A stretch of 64,000 nt of DNA from Gossypium raimondii (GCF_025698545.1 NC_068567.1:59091371-59155370), one strand, 5' to 3'. Shown: positions 23,239-37,470, numbered from the stretch's first letter. Notes: generated by a model not told the origin, from the sequence alone. Made by a program: numbers and translations.

Positions 23239-24438
23239 GGTAGTTGTTGAAAAGGAAAACAAGCAAAACCAGAAATGCAAATGGGAAAACAATTACAAGG
23301 AAACTTAGAAAAGGGATTTCAAGGATGGAAAATTGTCAAAAGTTTCAGTGGTTCTTGACCTGTCTAGACTGGAGACACAAAGAGATTTTTTATTTTTTAG
23401 AAGACAGATACTTGATAAAATCACGAGAAAAAATGAAAAAAACAAAAAAAAAAACTGAATGTGAGAGAAAGAGAGTGGTAGGTTGAGATAAAATAGGAAA
23501 GATGGGTTAAGGTAGTTAACTGTCTCCTAAAAACGCTAGGGCTCTTTTTCCCCTTCCTATTAAAGAAACTGAAAAACAAACATCCTTTTCCACGCTTTGG
23601 TGGCGGCTGCCATGCATACTTGTTGGATTCATTTATTGGATTAATGGACCCTTTGATACTTGAATTTACTTGAGTTTTTTTAATTAAATTTAAATTTGGC
23701 TTCAACATTCAATTTGGTACCCAAACCAAACAGAATCATGTGATTAAAGAATATTTGACACGCGTGCTCTAGTAAAAAGACATAAGTATTAGGAAAAAAA
23801 AAATTAAGTACCAAATTAAACGTTGAAGCCAAACTTAAGTACTTAATTGAGACAAAAAATAATTTAAGTGTCAAATTGAAAAACCAAGGTATTAAACTAA
23901 ATTCAAGTATCAAATTAAAAAAAAAACTCAGGTACCAAATAATGCGTAAGTTATAGATTTAGTTCTTTTACTTTAATTTTGTAAATTTTAGTTCATGTAC
24001 TTTTGAATTGGTCAAATTTTGTTTGTGTCCTTTTCGAATTTAAAATTTCAATCTGACCCAAATAGTAGTAGTTAAATTTGTTTGGTTAAATTATGTTATC
24101 AATTATGTACTAAGCATAAAGTTGTTCAATAAGTTCATGTTTTTTATTGCATCATTTTTAGTTTATATACTTTTTGAATTTTAGCTTCATTAACTAAGTT
24201 TCTTTTTAGTAATATGTAGAAATAAGAAAAATACATTTTATTTCATATGATAAAATATTTATCGAATCATATTTTGAAAAAAAACTTAACTAATTTAATA
24301 TTTATCATTTAGTTAGTATTAAAATATCAATTTTTTTAAAAAAGCATAATTTAACTTTGATTTTATTGATCAATCTAGTCCTTTTTTATAACTATCGTAA
24401 ATACTTGGAGCCCTTTGTAGCTTCACTATAGCATTGTT
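23239..24438. other. Upstream region of the bHLH gene
   Basis: Promoter side of the bHLH gene followed by AT-rich repeats. 23690-23940 is rich in CAAATTAAA-type words (repeated GTACCAAATTAAA-like phrases) in both directions. No gene seen. Confidence 0.5.
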
Positions 24439-27438
24439 TGTAATAACCTAAAATTCACAAGTATTGAAAAAGTACATTATCGGGCCTCCGTCTTAGTAAA
24501 TTGAGTTCAAAAAATTATTAGAAATACTTATTAGACTAGTTGTGTGTTTAATTAGGTTTTAGATAGGTGAATTTAGCTTAATTAAGAGTAATTAGTAAAA
24601 TGATTAAATTATAATAGAAGTGAAAGTTTAATTATAGATTAAAATAAAGTGTAAGTTTTGAATAGTAGGGACTAAATTGAAAGAATCCCGAAATTAGGGA
24701 TTTATGGTGAAATTGAAGAGCTAAATTGAGTTTATAGTAAGAATTAAGAGAGAATATGGAGTTAGAATGGGAAAATAAAATTAGTATTGATAAGGGATTA
24801 AATTAGAATTTGGGTAAAGTTTAGGTATAAATGGAAATATTTAGATGAAATTGTGTATTAATGATTTTTAATTGTTTAATTACATAGCTAATGTCGCGCG
24901 AGAGTCATTGTCCGAGAAAGGAAAAGGAAAAAGGTGGACAAGAAGGGACTTGAGAGAAATTTCGGTTAGTATTACCATAATTCGAATTTATTTATTCATT
25001 GTTGAAATTTAAATTAATATACATGATAAGCAAATTGAGGTGAGTATCACGATTGAATTGAATGAAATATATATATATATATATATACGTATTGGTATTG
25101 AATTTATTGATAGTAATTGTTAAATTTTGAATAATATGTTTAGTAAATAAAAATAAGGTGAATATCGATATTGAATTAAATGAATTAAAAATATGAATTG
25201 AATAAAAGTGAATTAAATTCGATTATGTGTGAATATGTGAATTGAGTATAGATTGAAAAGTGGTTTGAATTGAATTGAAGTATGATTATATGTGAATATC
25301 TGAAATATGTATTGGTACTGAATTGTATATTGATTAGAAAGTGGAAAGTGAATTTGGATTGAATTGTGATTGAATCGAAAGTGAATTTGAAATAGAAAAA
25401 TGATTTGAATACCCTATTAACTAGTCGGGCTGAGTCGGATATAGTTGGCATGCCATAGGATTGGAAGCGTTCAGGGATACTTCGACCTTGAGTCGATGAG
25501 ATACTGGGTGTCATACTGTTACTTCGGATAGATTCGATGAGGTACTGGGTACCAACTTACTTCAGCTTGGCCGATGAGACACTGGGTGTCATTTTATTGC
25601 TTCGAACTATCCGATGAGGCACTGGGTGCCATTCTGGTGTGTTTGGTTGGATCCGTGTATCCGCCAAAGTCCGAGTCAAGTTAATAGGGGTAAATGAATA
25701 ATTTTGATAATATAAATTTTATTGAATGATCTTGAATATGAATTGAAATAAGATATTAAATCGAGATATGGAAATGAAATGTATGAACCATGGGTTCAAG
25801 AAATAGATAACGATATAGTTCATGAATTGGTTTTGGTAGTATGAGATGATGTAAAAATATACGTAAAGAAAAGCAAATTGAAATAGCTATTGTTGAGAAA
25901 TGATAAGTGAAAATAAAATGATTTGAAATAGTGAAATAATATGTGAATTTAATTGAATACAAGTTATTGAAATTTATTTATGGATCTAATGAATAAATTG
26001 AGTGTTAAAAGATTATAAGTGTAAATTGATTATAAATGAACGAATCAATTAAAAGATAATTATTATTATTATTATTATTGAAACATATTGGTCTAAATGT
26101 TTTAATTTGATTATTAAAAGATTTAAAGTATAAATTGGATATAAATAGAAATGATAATGAATGAGTTGATAAATTGATTGAATTTGTATGAATTTGGAAT
26201 GAGTTATTAAAATGAGATGTTGAAAAATCCAATAAAATTTAGATAGTGAAATAAGGTATGAATACAATTAAATATAAAATTGAAATATTGCTTATTGTTA
26301 TTAGTGATCAAGTTGTTTTAAAGTATGAGACAATTAATGAATAATTGTAGACATAAATTAAATGTATATAATTTATCAATTAAAGTTATAAATTTGAATT
26401 ATGGTAATACCACTGAGTATTCCCATGCTCAGCGTACGGTTGTTTCCGTGCGCAGGTTAGTAGAAAACCAATGTTCGGTCCAGCATCCAGAGTAATCCAG
26501 ATCTTAGAAAAATTTTAGTGATGTACTTTTCTTTTGATAACGTGGCATGTACCTAAATAATGTATATACCTAAGTAATGTATATACCTAAGTGATGTATA
26601 GGGATTAGTCATTTTGAATGTTTGTATCTATGATATTGCTAAAGGAAGATGTGTGAGTATGTGATAAAGTTTGGCTTTTAAAATGGTTAAGTGTGAATAT
26701 GTTTGGTACTATGTATGTTTAGGTGATAAATCATGCATGGAAATCATGAAAGAGTAAAAATTTGCAAAGAAACAGATTTCAAGCAACTACAGTGATGTGA
26801 TTTTGAAAAATCACCTAGGATAGTATATAATTAGTTAGAAGGTGAATGATATGTATATTGAAATCTTATTGAGTCTATTTTCATGGAAAATAATGGTTTA
26901 ACAAAATAAATTTTATATTTTGACATATGTGAATTTTAATGAGACAGGGTCAGATCTGTTTTGGAGTCCCCTGTTCTGAGTTTAGAAAATCATTAAAATT
27001 GTAAAAAATATTTTGAGCTGTATTTTACATGCTTAGATTCCTTAATGAGTCTATTTTCTTTAGAAACAAGTTAGAACATCATATGAAAATCCTATAATGA
27101 GAAAATTTATTTTTAGTGGTAAGAGGTCAGGACAGTCAAGTGGTGAAATAGGGGAGACTTTAACTAATAAACTATACTAATTGGATAAACATAAAATTCT
27201 AAAAATTTTATGGTAGGAAGATATATGAGTCTAGTTTCAAGGAAAATTTACGGAATTAAATTCCAAGTCCCGTAACTCGAGTTATAATTAATTTAGTAAC
27301 TACTACACGATTGGACAAAATTGCTGTAAATAGTGAAATAAATTTTCAAAACAAGTTTTTATACTCCGAATTAGTAAGATAAGCTAAGTAATGCCTCGTG
27401 CTCGACTCCGGAAACGGTCTCGGGTAAGGGGTGTTACA
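24439..27438 (+). mobile_element. Solo LTR, 3.0 kb, of a Ty3/gypsy-like retrotransposon
   Basis: Starts TGTAATAACC and ends GGGGTGTTACA, flanked by the 5-bp direct repeat TTGTT at 24434-24438 and 27439-27443. Short inverted ends (TGTAA and TTACA) and a 5-bp duplication are diagnostic for LTR elements. There is no internal coding region, so this is a solo LTR. About 25495-25645 holds several imperfect units around CGATGAGGCACTGGGTGCC. The 26410-26465 stretch and the AATGCCTCGTGCTCGACTCC end are what I associate with Tekay-type elements of Malvaceae. A TA microsatellite lies near 25067-25088. Confidence 0.85.
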
Positions 27439-27443
27439 TTGTT

Positions 27444-29420
27444 GTATTTTTTTTTGTATACTTTGGTCTTTGAACTTGATAATTAGATCTATTTTGATCT
27501 TTAAATTTGAAGTTTGTCAAGATCAAATGATGTGACCAGTGTTACTAGAACAAGATTGGATTGGATGAACTAAAAATTGATTGATATAAGGTTTGAACAA
27601 AGAGGTTGAACCAATTGATTGGAAAACAGCTTGACATTGCTAAAATCGAAAACCAAAATAAATATAAACAATTGAACAAGTTGACTCGATTTAATAATGT
27701 TTTTAGATTTTTATGAATTTTTATTATTTATTTAATTATTCTTAGTCTGGCGGTCAAACCGATTGAACTAGCTGAATTGGGAACATGTTGTTTAATTTGT
27801 TCAACAACCTGTCTTTATTAATTGAATGTGACACTATGAGATTGTATTATATCATCATTTGAAAATTTAATAAATATAGGTACCAAAGTGTACCTAGTTA
27901 CCAAGTTAAGAGGCCAAAATTATATTATCCCTTGCTAAAAGTAGTGTATGAATTTATATTATAAAACTGTTCGATATATATTTAGTAAAAATTAAGCATG
28001 AATATAATTATTTTGTTTGATAATAGTAAATCTTGGATTTTTGAAATTCATTTTTTCATTATTTTAATCTTATTAATATGATATTATTTATTTTATTTTG
28101 AATCCTTTTGGATAAAGTTAAAAGACAAAAATGAATATTTTATTTTTAGTAAAATGAGGATTTAATTTATTTCAAAAATAATATTCTTAATATTGTCCAC
28201 ATTAAATCATAAGTAGTTATCAAACACAATTAAACTAATATTCTTAAAAATTTAATATGGTTATCAAACACAAGTAAAAAAATTATTGGCGAAAATTTTA
28301 ATAGTTTATTAGACACACTCTATGTTAAAATATGCCATAGGTCCTTGTACATTTCACAATTTGAAATTTAGTCTTTGTACTTTTATTTCAAGAAAACTTT
28401 ACTTTTAGAACTTAAAATCTAGGTTTAACTGTTAATAATGTCATTTTTTGTTAAATTTATTGATGTAACATTTTAGAATAAGAAAAATACTTACTTGATA
28501 CTCATGTAATTAAACAAATGACTTAACTAAATAATTTTAGAAGAATTAACAATTTCACCTTAATTTTGAAATATAAAAATATAAAACTAAAATTTTAAAA
28601 GTAAAAATATAAAAACTAAATCCTAATTTATAAAAATGTAAAACTTGCGGCATATTTTAAACACAGAATTAGTTTGAAATTTCCCATTTTATATTTTTAT
28701 ATTTTGGGGTTTTACCATGAAAAACCAGTCATTGAGAAAGATATTTTAGAGAAATAGGGATTAAATTAAACTGACATGCAATTTTTTTTGAAAATAACTG
28801 ACTTGCAAGTTTTATTTATGACGACAATGACCAAAGACTTCATAAATTCGAAGCATCCAATAAAAGAAAAAAAAATCAAAATGATCCATATATGCGATAT
28901 TTAATATATAGAAAATGAATATCACATATTAAAAATAATTATTATGTTTATTTTCAATAATTATGAAAACAGTCGACACCCAATGGCAAGTTGATTTATG
29001 ATACTCTTACGTGTTATATTTTATATAAATTTGATAAAAATAATGTACAAACATGATAGCGTAGATCTTAAATTTTAAATTTGAGATCTTAAATTTGTGA
29101 ATTATTATTATAATTATAATTAATGAATATTAAATTATATTTAAATAAAATTATTAATATTTATTTATAAATTTTTACAATTTTATTTAATTTTATTTAA
29201 TGATGATATTTTGTGACTGCATTAAATATGCTGGTAAAATAATTATTAATAAATGATAAGAAAGTCACCTATTAAAAATAATTATATGTATTTTTAATAA
29301 ATTTAAAATTATCATTACTTTATTACCATATGTCATAACATATAATATATAAATTACAATATATTCATTATAATTATAAATTACAATATATTAAATACAT
29401 ATAAACATATATTTTTATAA
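27444..29420. other. AT-rich intergenic DNA
   Basis: No gene seen. About 27450-27560 resembles 54330-54480 (GAACTTGATAATTAGAT and GATGTGACCAGTG-like phrases), so it holds another dispersed repeat. Confidence 0.5.
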
Positions 29421-29532
29421 TTACTATTATTGTAGGGGGAAGGTTATTATCATATGGAGGAAAACAGGACCCACAAGGTGAATCATATCCCGGAATCAAA
29501 GGATCAAAAACAAGAAGAGGCCAATACAAGTT

Positions 29533-29540
29533 CCACGTGG
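29533..29540. promoter_or_regulatory. G-box upstream of LHCB6
   Basis: CCACGTGG palindrome about 190 bp before the LHCB6 start codon. G-boxes bind bZIP/bHLH (for example HY5, PIF) factors and are common in light-regulated antenna promoters. An inverted CCAAT (ATTGG) occurs at 29581. No clear TATA box is seen. Confidence 0.6.
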
Positions 29541-29730
29541 TTGGGAGCAACATAGAGATGTAGATTGACCTTAACTCCCCATTGGTCCGAAATCTATCCT
29601 CCTTACTCCCTTAGATTTCCTCTTTAGATTTCATCATCCTACTTGTCTTTCTACAAATCCTTTGATTCCCACCATTTTCCACCACAAGGGTGTCCAGAAG
29701 GTTCAGAGATTTTAGAGAGAACAAACAACA

Positions 29731-30599
29731 ATGGCTGCTACATCTGGGGCTGTACTAAATGGATTAGGCTCTTCATTTCTTTGTGGGGGAAAGAGGAGCC
29801 AAGCCCTTTTGGGTGCTAGCATTGGGGCCAAAGGCTCGCCCTCCCCTGCTGCTGGAACTAGAAAGTTGATCGTTGTGGCAGCCGCCGCACCTAAAAAGTC
29901 TTGGATCCCTGCTGTTAAAGGTGGTGGCAACTTCATTGACCCGGAGTGGCTCGATGGATCGTATGTGTTCTTTTTCCCTTTAAATCTCCCCTTCCCCTTG
30001 TTTTAGTCTTTGTGGTTTGCAGTTCTTAGTATAAAGTTTGCTTTTTCAGGCTCCCTGGAGACTACGGATTTGACCCACTAGGTCTTGGAAAAGACCCAGC
30101 ATTCCTCAAATGGTACCGAGAAGCTGAGCTGATCCATGGACGTTGGGCCATGGCTGCTGTCGTCGGCATCTTCGTCGGCCAAGCTTGGAGTGGCATTCCA
30201 TGGTTCGAGGCAGGAGCTGACCCAGGTGCGATAGCTCCATTCTCTTTCGGCTCACTTCTTGGTACTCAGCTCATCCTTATGGGTTGGGTTGAAAGCAAGC
30301 GGTGGGTTGATTTCTTCAACCCCCAATCACAATCAGTGGAATGGGCAACTCCATGGTCTAAGACCGCTGAGAACTTCGCCAACGCCACAGGTGAGCAAGG
30401 GTACCCAGGAGGCAAGTTCTTTGACCCATTGGGGCTAGCAGGAACCATCCAGAATGGGGTCTACGTCCCTGATATTGACAAGCTCGAGAGACTTAAGCTT
30501 GCTGAGATTAAGCATGCTAGAATTGCGATGTTAGCCATGTTGATTTTCTACTTTGAGGCTGGCCAAGGAAAGACACCCCTTGGTGCTCTTGGATTGTAA
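29731..30599 (+). CDS. LHCB6: Chlorophyll a/b-binding protein CP24 of photosystem II
   Basis: Minor antenna protein linking LHCII trimers to the PSII core in the thylakoid. Exons are 29731-29960 and 30050-30599, with a small 89-bp intron splitting a Ser codon ([13 protein letters not shown]). The product is 259 residues. The transit peptide is about residues 1-45 ([22 protein letters not shown]). The mature part has [34 protein letters not shown] (first chlorophyll-binding helix, ExxHxR), [31 protein letters not shown] and [16 protein letters not shown] (third helix), ending [10 protein letters not shown]. The two-helix-plus-short-linker length and [11 protein letters not shown] identify CP24 rather than another LHCB. 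It looks fully intact. Confidence 0.96.
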
Positions 30600-33500
30600 A
30601 AGAAAACTTTAAGGATCTGTTTGGATGTAGATAACTGAGTTATGTCTTGGACGTAAGGAGAGTTGAGCAAGAAAAAAAACTGGAAATGATGTTTGTTGAG
30701 CTGATGAGTTCCCTCAATAGTTCAAAATTCTAAAGTAAAATGTCTAATGTTCATTGATTAAATACAGATTCTGTCTACTGATGTAGTATACTATCATTTC
30801 CATGGAATTTCTCAGACATAATGAAAGGTGAATTTGCTAAAAATTGAAGAGAACAAATCAGGAACCATCTGGTAACAATATTCATGGCAAAAAAGAAGAC
30901 ATATTTGTTAGTTTCTCATGGAAATTACTAATTTAAGAGTTCCAATTGATCTAACATAAAAATCTTAAAATTTTGGCAAAAAAACAAAAAAAAAACTTAA
31001 AAATAAAAATGTGTGCCAACATGCCATCCGTCTAATTATAAAATGGTTCTTCTGATTGTTAGATCCAAAATTGATAACTGCAAGTAGAAACTTGGTAATG
31101 ACCAACTGCTTCAAGCTCGAATGAAGAATAAAGCAGAAAAAAAATCAACACTAGATATGTTTAAGCTTTCTTACATATGTTAGTCTTCTTAATATCTTGT
31201 TAGATTAGCAACTTCACTTTTGTGCCAAATATCTAAATATTCTAAGTTTCCCTCTGAAAACTTTAGGATATCAACCAATTGGCTCACTTGATTACTTACA
31301 CATTACACTTTAAAAAACAAATTCTAAATAACAAAATAAGTGCTAAAATTCTCCACAAGCCTTTCAATTTATGAGGTTTTAAGGCAATCAAATTCTTGTC
31401 AAAATAACAAGATAATCAGCATAAGTAATATCTTCAATATGACTAGAATAAGTCTTCAAATCTTCAGAATATGTTACTAAGTTACCCAGCTCAATCTCTT
31501 CAAAATAGAGAAGTTGGTTTGCTTGATTTAATCCAAATCAATCTTCAAGATATATTGCTATGAATAGTTTGAATACCAAATATGAGCTAAAAACATCCAA
31601 AGTAACAACTAAAACAAAAGCGCAAAGATTTTTGTTGCCAAAATTTGTTAAATTAAACATGGTAAATTTTTTGAACAAGTATAGTCTAAACTAATTGGCA
31701 CTTGCCAAGGCATTAGCTCAAAAACTACCTACACAATCTCTCTCTTTGCCAAAATTTTGAACAAAATCATCATAGGAGAACATATTAAACACCAAATCCA
31801 AATGCCCTATTAAGAAACTCCCCTTTAATCAGACAAACTTAAACAATCTGATGCACCCTGACATGCATGCACCGGGCCTGAGAATGAACACTAAAACACC
31901 CCAGACTCCCTCATCTTTTATTAGTATTTTAAAATATAAAAATCTTGGTCAAAGGTCATACTTCCTTTCTATGTGAGCCTTTATTTAATTTAATTTAATT
32001 TAGAAATATTGTTTCAAAGGCTTAAAATCATCTGATCACCACACAGTCTCTATTAAACTATAAAAAAATGTGTCAAATGACAAAAATGCTCCTGATGGGC
32101 AGAATGATAATTTTCACCCCTTGAGTCCAAAACTTGAAAAATGACTTAAAAATGTGATCACATGACCTTCCTAGGATTTAAATCCTAATAATTTCAAATA
32201 AATCAAATTTCTAATATAGCAATCAAAGAAATCTGGAATGTTAGAGGAAAAATATTAAAAGGAAAGATTTGATTAATTCCTAGCTTTGTATTGATTGAGA
32301 GTTATTAGAGTAATGTACAGATGAAAGTCGTAATGTAGCACAACTTTGCTTCTGGATAGTGAAAGAAAACATTTAGAGAGAAAAAAAAATCTTTTGCAAT
32401 GAGGAGGGAAAATATGAACATGTTTTCAACATGCATTTTGCCCCATTATTTTTAGTTATGATTTTTCTTTTTGGACAAATTTGCCTAATTAGTTAATTGG
32501 TTGGCCAAGAGAGACCACCAACTCCACTTGTAGCCATTTTTTTTTTAATTCAACAAGGCTTAATATAAATATAGATGACTATAAATATCAATCCAATTTG
32601 TAAAAATATATTATGCTATGAAATTAGGAGGATTCACTTTAAAGTATTTTTGAAAAATAAATTTTTATATAAAGCTTTTAAGTTTTTTTCACTATTTAAA
32701 ATATAAAATATTTTTACATTATAAAAATTAAAATTAATTATAAATTAAATAAACAATAGAATTCCATTCGATTTAAGTATTTTTAAATTTAAATTGGTTT
32801 TTAATTTCTCAATTTTTTTACTCAGCCTAAAAAAATATCAATTCTCAACGTCATTATTGTTTTCAACCTTACTTTCACAATCTCACATTGCCTTGTTAAA
32901 ATATGAACTTAAGCATCGAAAATCTACTTAAAGTATGAATTCCTACACTATAAAGAACCCCCACCTATCGCATCTAGGCATCAAATGCTAAAAATCATTA
33001 AATCAATGAAGGGGTAGCAGATTTTTGTTGAAGTTAGTGAGTCTTTCATCGTCGATGGCATAAATTTTTATTTTAGTTAAACTGAGATATTTTTCATATT
33101 CGTTTTTTATATGTAGGATAATTAAATTTTTAGAAATTCATATTACATTTTTTATCTTTAAAATTTGAACTTAAAATCTTTTTCTAAGAGAATAATGTAT
33201 TTTTTTATAGAAATTTTTTTGCTTTATCAAGAAATTATTGATGATTAATAAAATAACCTGAAATATTTTGCATTGGTTAAAAGTGCTTATAGGTGGAGTA
33301 GAAATATGGAGAAGATAGCAGCCAGGCAGGGAGCCATGTTGAGAATTTTCTCGACAATTACATGCGTTGCATGTTTTATGGATACCCATCGAATTAATTA
33401 ACATAGACAAAATCCATAGCTTTTCAAAACAAAAGGTCAGCAATTCCAGCTATAAACAAATTAGGCTGCTTTTAAGCAATGTCACTTAATAAATTGATAT

Positions 33501-33659
33501 AGACACACACATATTATCTGATTGTATAAATCAAGTGCTTCCCTTCGATCAGTCACTTGCGTATCTATCCATAAACACATATCTGATTGTATTATTTTGA
33601 ATGAAGAGCTTTTAGTTTTTATCCGCTTACGCTGATAAAAACATCAAATTATGTTCGGT
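30600..33659. other. Intergenic DNA between LHCB6 and POD1
   Basis: Begins with the LHCB6 3' UTR. The rest is A+T-rich without recognisable genes. Short open frames such as 33171-33443 on the minus strand show no family features. Confidence 0.5.
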
Positions 33660-34833
33660 TTAATTAACTTTAGAACAAACTTTGCGAATTTCACCCACAG
33701 TGCCTGTCTTCACTTCAATGTTACTCATCTTCACCATGGACCTTCCAAATTCAATGTTAAAGGTCAATCCAAGTAAGCCTCTAATGCCCAAGAATCGTTG
33801 GACAAAGGTCTTGGTGGAAGCATCAGTCCATAACCTTTGATCAGATTCCAGTATTCCCTTCCCATCTCTCAAGTTGGCAAAGAAAGAGTTATCAAATCTG
33901 TTAACGCTGCCTGTGTCCAATCCAATCCTCCTTGACCCATCACCGTTCTGCGGACACAGCGCTTGAAGCTGGGAAACGAATGCGGCGGTGATAGCAGGGT
34001 CGGCTCCGTTTCCGGTCGTGGTGAAGTTGTAAAGCCTGTATCTGAAGAATTGGCAGGCTGTAGTACCGATCGTGTGGCCTCCTGGAGTACATAAAGTGCA
34101 TTGAATTTCATCAGTTACAGTGTGAAAATTTTAATTAAGGGTTAAATTCGAATGAAATAGAAATCTAAATGCTTACCAACAAGGGTGACAAGATCTTGAG
34201 TATTGAGACCCTTTGCTGCAAATTTTTGCTTCTGCACATCGACTGAGTCACGGAAGCCTGGCAAATTGGCCGCATCAGATGCCTGTGAAACCGTTCCATC
34301 TCGGCGGCCTGTCGGCACTGCCCAGCTGGCTCCACGGGTCTGCATCATACATTATTAACCAATAATTAAACTACGTATAATCCTTATTAATTCTTTCATC
34401 CGAAACGAAGATCAAAGGAACATATAGTTACCAGAACTACAGAATCACGAGCAGCGAGGGCTAGAATATCAGCACACGAAACAACTCCAGGGCATGCAGC
34501 TTCAAGCTGAGTCTTGGCATCATCAATGACTTCGTAACCTCTCAACAAGAGGTTCGGTGGGGCGGTTTTCTCAGTGCCAGGTCCATCAATAAGGATGGAA
34601 GCATCGCATCCATGGACAAAGCAGTCATGGAAATGCATACGGAGCAAACCAGGAGCAATAGTGGGATCAGACCCGAAATGGGATTGAACCGTCGACCTCA
34701 CGATGGACTCAACTCGAGGACATGAAGTTGAGTAGAACCCAACCTTGGTGCCCTGGCTTTCCACCAAGCTGACAGCTATGGCAAGCAATAGGGTAACTAA
34801 AAGGACATTTTGGCTGAAACAACTGACCTCCAT
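33660..34833 (-). CDS. Class III secretory peroxidase (POD1), Peroxidase N1-like, three exons
   Basis: Heme peroxidase secreted to the apoplast, oxidising phenolics with hydrogen peroxide. Exons on the complement: 34432-34833, 34177-34339 and 33660-34081; product 328 residues. Signal peptide is about residues 1-27, mature start near [13 protein letters not shown]. Distal Arg65 and His69 are in [10 protein letters not shown], followed by the HGCDAS calcium site. The proximal His is in GGHTIGT. Cysteines of the four disulfides are in place ([27 protein letters not shown]). It is more diverged from POD2-4 than they are from each other and lies on the opposite strand. Three exons rather than the common four; POD2 and POD3 share the two intron positions. 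Confidence 0.9.
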
Positions 34834-34938
34834 TGTTGTAAGACACGATATACTTGTCTAAGAGCTTATAAAAAACCTTGATTAAAATAGTGTTTTGAGA
34901 GATGAGGCTTTTGATTCAGGATTGACAATTGAGAAGTA

Positions 34939-34946
34939 CTTATATA
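34939..34946 (-). promoter_or_regulatory. TATA box of POD1
   Basis: TATATAAG on the minus strand about 105 bp upstream of the POD1 start codon, in a sensible position for a core promoter. Confidence 0.6.
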
Positions 34947-36640
34947 GGCAAAAGAAAGTCAGCTATACTTTTACAGCTACTGTGTATACGAGAGAGAGAT
35001 TCAAAATGGATCAGCTAAGACTTTGGGTTTTGGGGTACATGCCAAATGTAAAGCCAAAAGAAGCTTACTTTCTCTCGCATTATCAACTTGCATGCATGTG
35101 AGTCCCATGTCATTATTTTTCCTACATAGTGACAAAGTCGTCGATCACGAATGGGATTATTTGAGTAGTGTTTGTCTAATTTATTTCCCTCTGACTTGGA
35201 CTGCTTCGCAGATAGGCAAGGAATCATTTAAATGGTTAATTAATAAACACAATACTTTGCAAGAGTAAGTGACCAAAGTTATATTAATTAAATGGTTAAA
35301 TGATATCATTTAAGAACTTTAAAGTGGATTCCACTATATGGTGCTTAGGTGTTGGTTTATGAATAGTTTCTTCGTCCAAGAAAGGAATAGGGCCATAATG
35401 GACCAAAATGAGCTACTCGAAAGAGAGATGAAATGACAAACTACTCTCTTGCACCTTTTATCAATTAGGGTTCGATCTTTGTCTCCTTTTTTTTTTCTTT
35501 TTATGATTTTAGCTTATTAAGTTAAAAGTGTGGTTAGAGTTGTGACCCAAATTCTTATTAAAATAAAATATATGTGGTAAGATGGAGGATCCATGAGGGC
35601 AAAGGCTGAGGGACGGAGGCTGCACAAGATGGGTGGAGAACTTGTTCGATGAGAATTCGTATCAAGATGGTACGGTACAGGCTGCACAAGAAGAATCTGT
35701 ATAGAAGTTTACTTTCTCTATTTGATATTGATTTGAATAAAGTGTTTTAACATTACTGTATTATTTTTATTATATGTTGATTAAAATAAGGTTTTCTAAA
35801 CCTATAAATAGACGTACTCTATACTCCTTCTAATTATTCGAATTCGACATAATAAATTTTATTTTTCTCTGCTCGTAATTTTTTTCCAAAAGAATTTTCA
35901 TATAAAATCTGAATATTCTATTTTTATGATACATTATCATTATCAACCTTCCATTTTGTCAAATATGCCATTGAAACATTTCAGATGTAATTCACTTGTT
36001 GTATACAATTGTTTTATAAGATATAGCGTTCAATAACGTAATTAAAATAGTCAACTTTTTTTTGTATATAAATAAATTATATATAATTTTAGTTGTCTTC
36101 GGCTTTTCGCTAATCATATGTTAAAGTGGGATTAAGTAGAGTTGGTGAGATATGATAAAATCCAAGCGGCAAAACGCGTGACCGAATGATGATGACGAAG
36201 TTTAATTTGTCTTGGCCTTCTGATTTACTGACTAATTAGGGTGGCGTTGACGTTGACGTTCCTCTTTTCGGCTGCCTCAAAGCTGTCTTTTTCCTTTTTT
36301 CCTTAGACTATTTTCTATTTTTTTATATCTTGAAATGGTTTCTCTTGCTCGAACGCGTTTCATGCACTACATGGAATCAACATGTTCATACTATTAAGTG
36401 TTTTTTTTTTTCCTTTTAATTATTATCAAAGAAACTATGAAGGTGGATTTCAACCTAAAATATATTTACGTGAATCAAATATTAATTTAATTAAAAATAA
36501 TTAAAATCGTTTGAGATAAATAAATATTATTATGAGGTGATTTTCATTCTTTATATAAAATTTATAGAAAAAATATTTTAAATTTAAAATAAATGAGACT
36601 TAAACTTATAGATAGAGGCGTATTCACCCGTTATAGATAC
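34947..36640. other. Intergenic DNA upstream of POD1
   Basis: Promoter side of POD1. About 35570-35900 has the look of a short LTR or its remnant (CCTATAAATAGACG near 35800 followed by AATAAATTTTATTTT), but I could not find both ends. No gene seen. Confidence 0.4.
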
Positions 36641-37200
36641 AGGCGAAGTAGACTTGATTATGGCCATTCACTCATGCCCAAAGGTTCGTCTAGAAAGTGG
36701 GAATGTTTGGACAAAAAATAATGCTCGTTTTCTAAATTGGTCGGGTCTCAAGTAAGATTTTTTTTGTCCTACCCCACCTGAATTTGCCTAAAGTTTTTTT
36801 CTTGCTATTATTTGGTATTATTTTGTTGCTGTTTTGCTATTATGTTACTACTATTTTGTTATTTTTTGGATATTGTATAACTCTTGTTTTATTATTAATT
36901 TTCTACTAATTTAGAGGCATTTGCTTTGCTAAGTTACAACTATTATTTAAGTATAAAGACTTTTTTAATGTATTTACAATTTATTGAGAAACATTTATTT
37001 TAATATTTTTTTGTATATTTGATATATTATATTAATTAAATTTTTTTATATAAAAAATAATATAAAAAATTTAAAACGACTGAGTCGGGTTTAACATTTT
37101 TATCTGGGTCGGGCTTGGATAAAAATTTAGACCCTTTTTTTTGGCTCGAGCCCAAAAACAAACCTAAATTTTTGCATTGACTTGGCATCGTCTAGTCCAT
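36640..37200 (-). repeat. Dispersed non-coding repeat, inverted relative of 4690-5290
   Basis: The stretch TATTATGTTACTACTATTTT near 36839 and its neighbours match 4940-5010 as reverse complement. Ends with the CCATGATCAAGTCTAGG motif near 37198. Confidence 0.5.
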
Positions 37201-37204
37201 GATC

Positions 37205-37470
37205 AAGTCTAGGTCGAAGCCAGAAAATTATTTTTGGAGGGGCCGGAATTAAACTTTATATTCTTACGATAGTAAAAAATCAATTTAACCATTTTAATAG
37301 CCTATATCTTTATAATTTTTAAAGGATTAAGTCAAATTTTTATCATTTTACAAGGCCAAACTGCAATTTTATCATTATTAATTTAAAATTTTATAAATTA
37401 TAAATAGGCCTAAATGCAAAAAAAAAAATCATTTTAGGGGGCCCTACTAGCCCCTAGCACTACCACTGGT
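37205..37470. repeat. Degenerate inverted-repeat element, relative of 60651-60880
   Basis: Shares GTCGAAGCCAGAAAA at the left, CCTATATCTTTATAATTTTT and AAACTGCAATTTTATCATTA internally, and GGGGGCCCTACTAGCCCCTAG at the right with the better preserved copy near 60.65 kb (the last block read with one mismatch or more). The right terminal repeat is poorly preserved. Confidence 0.55.
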
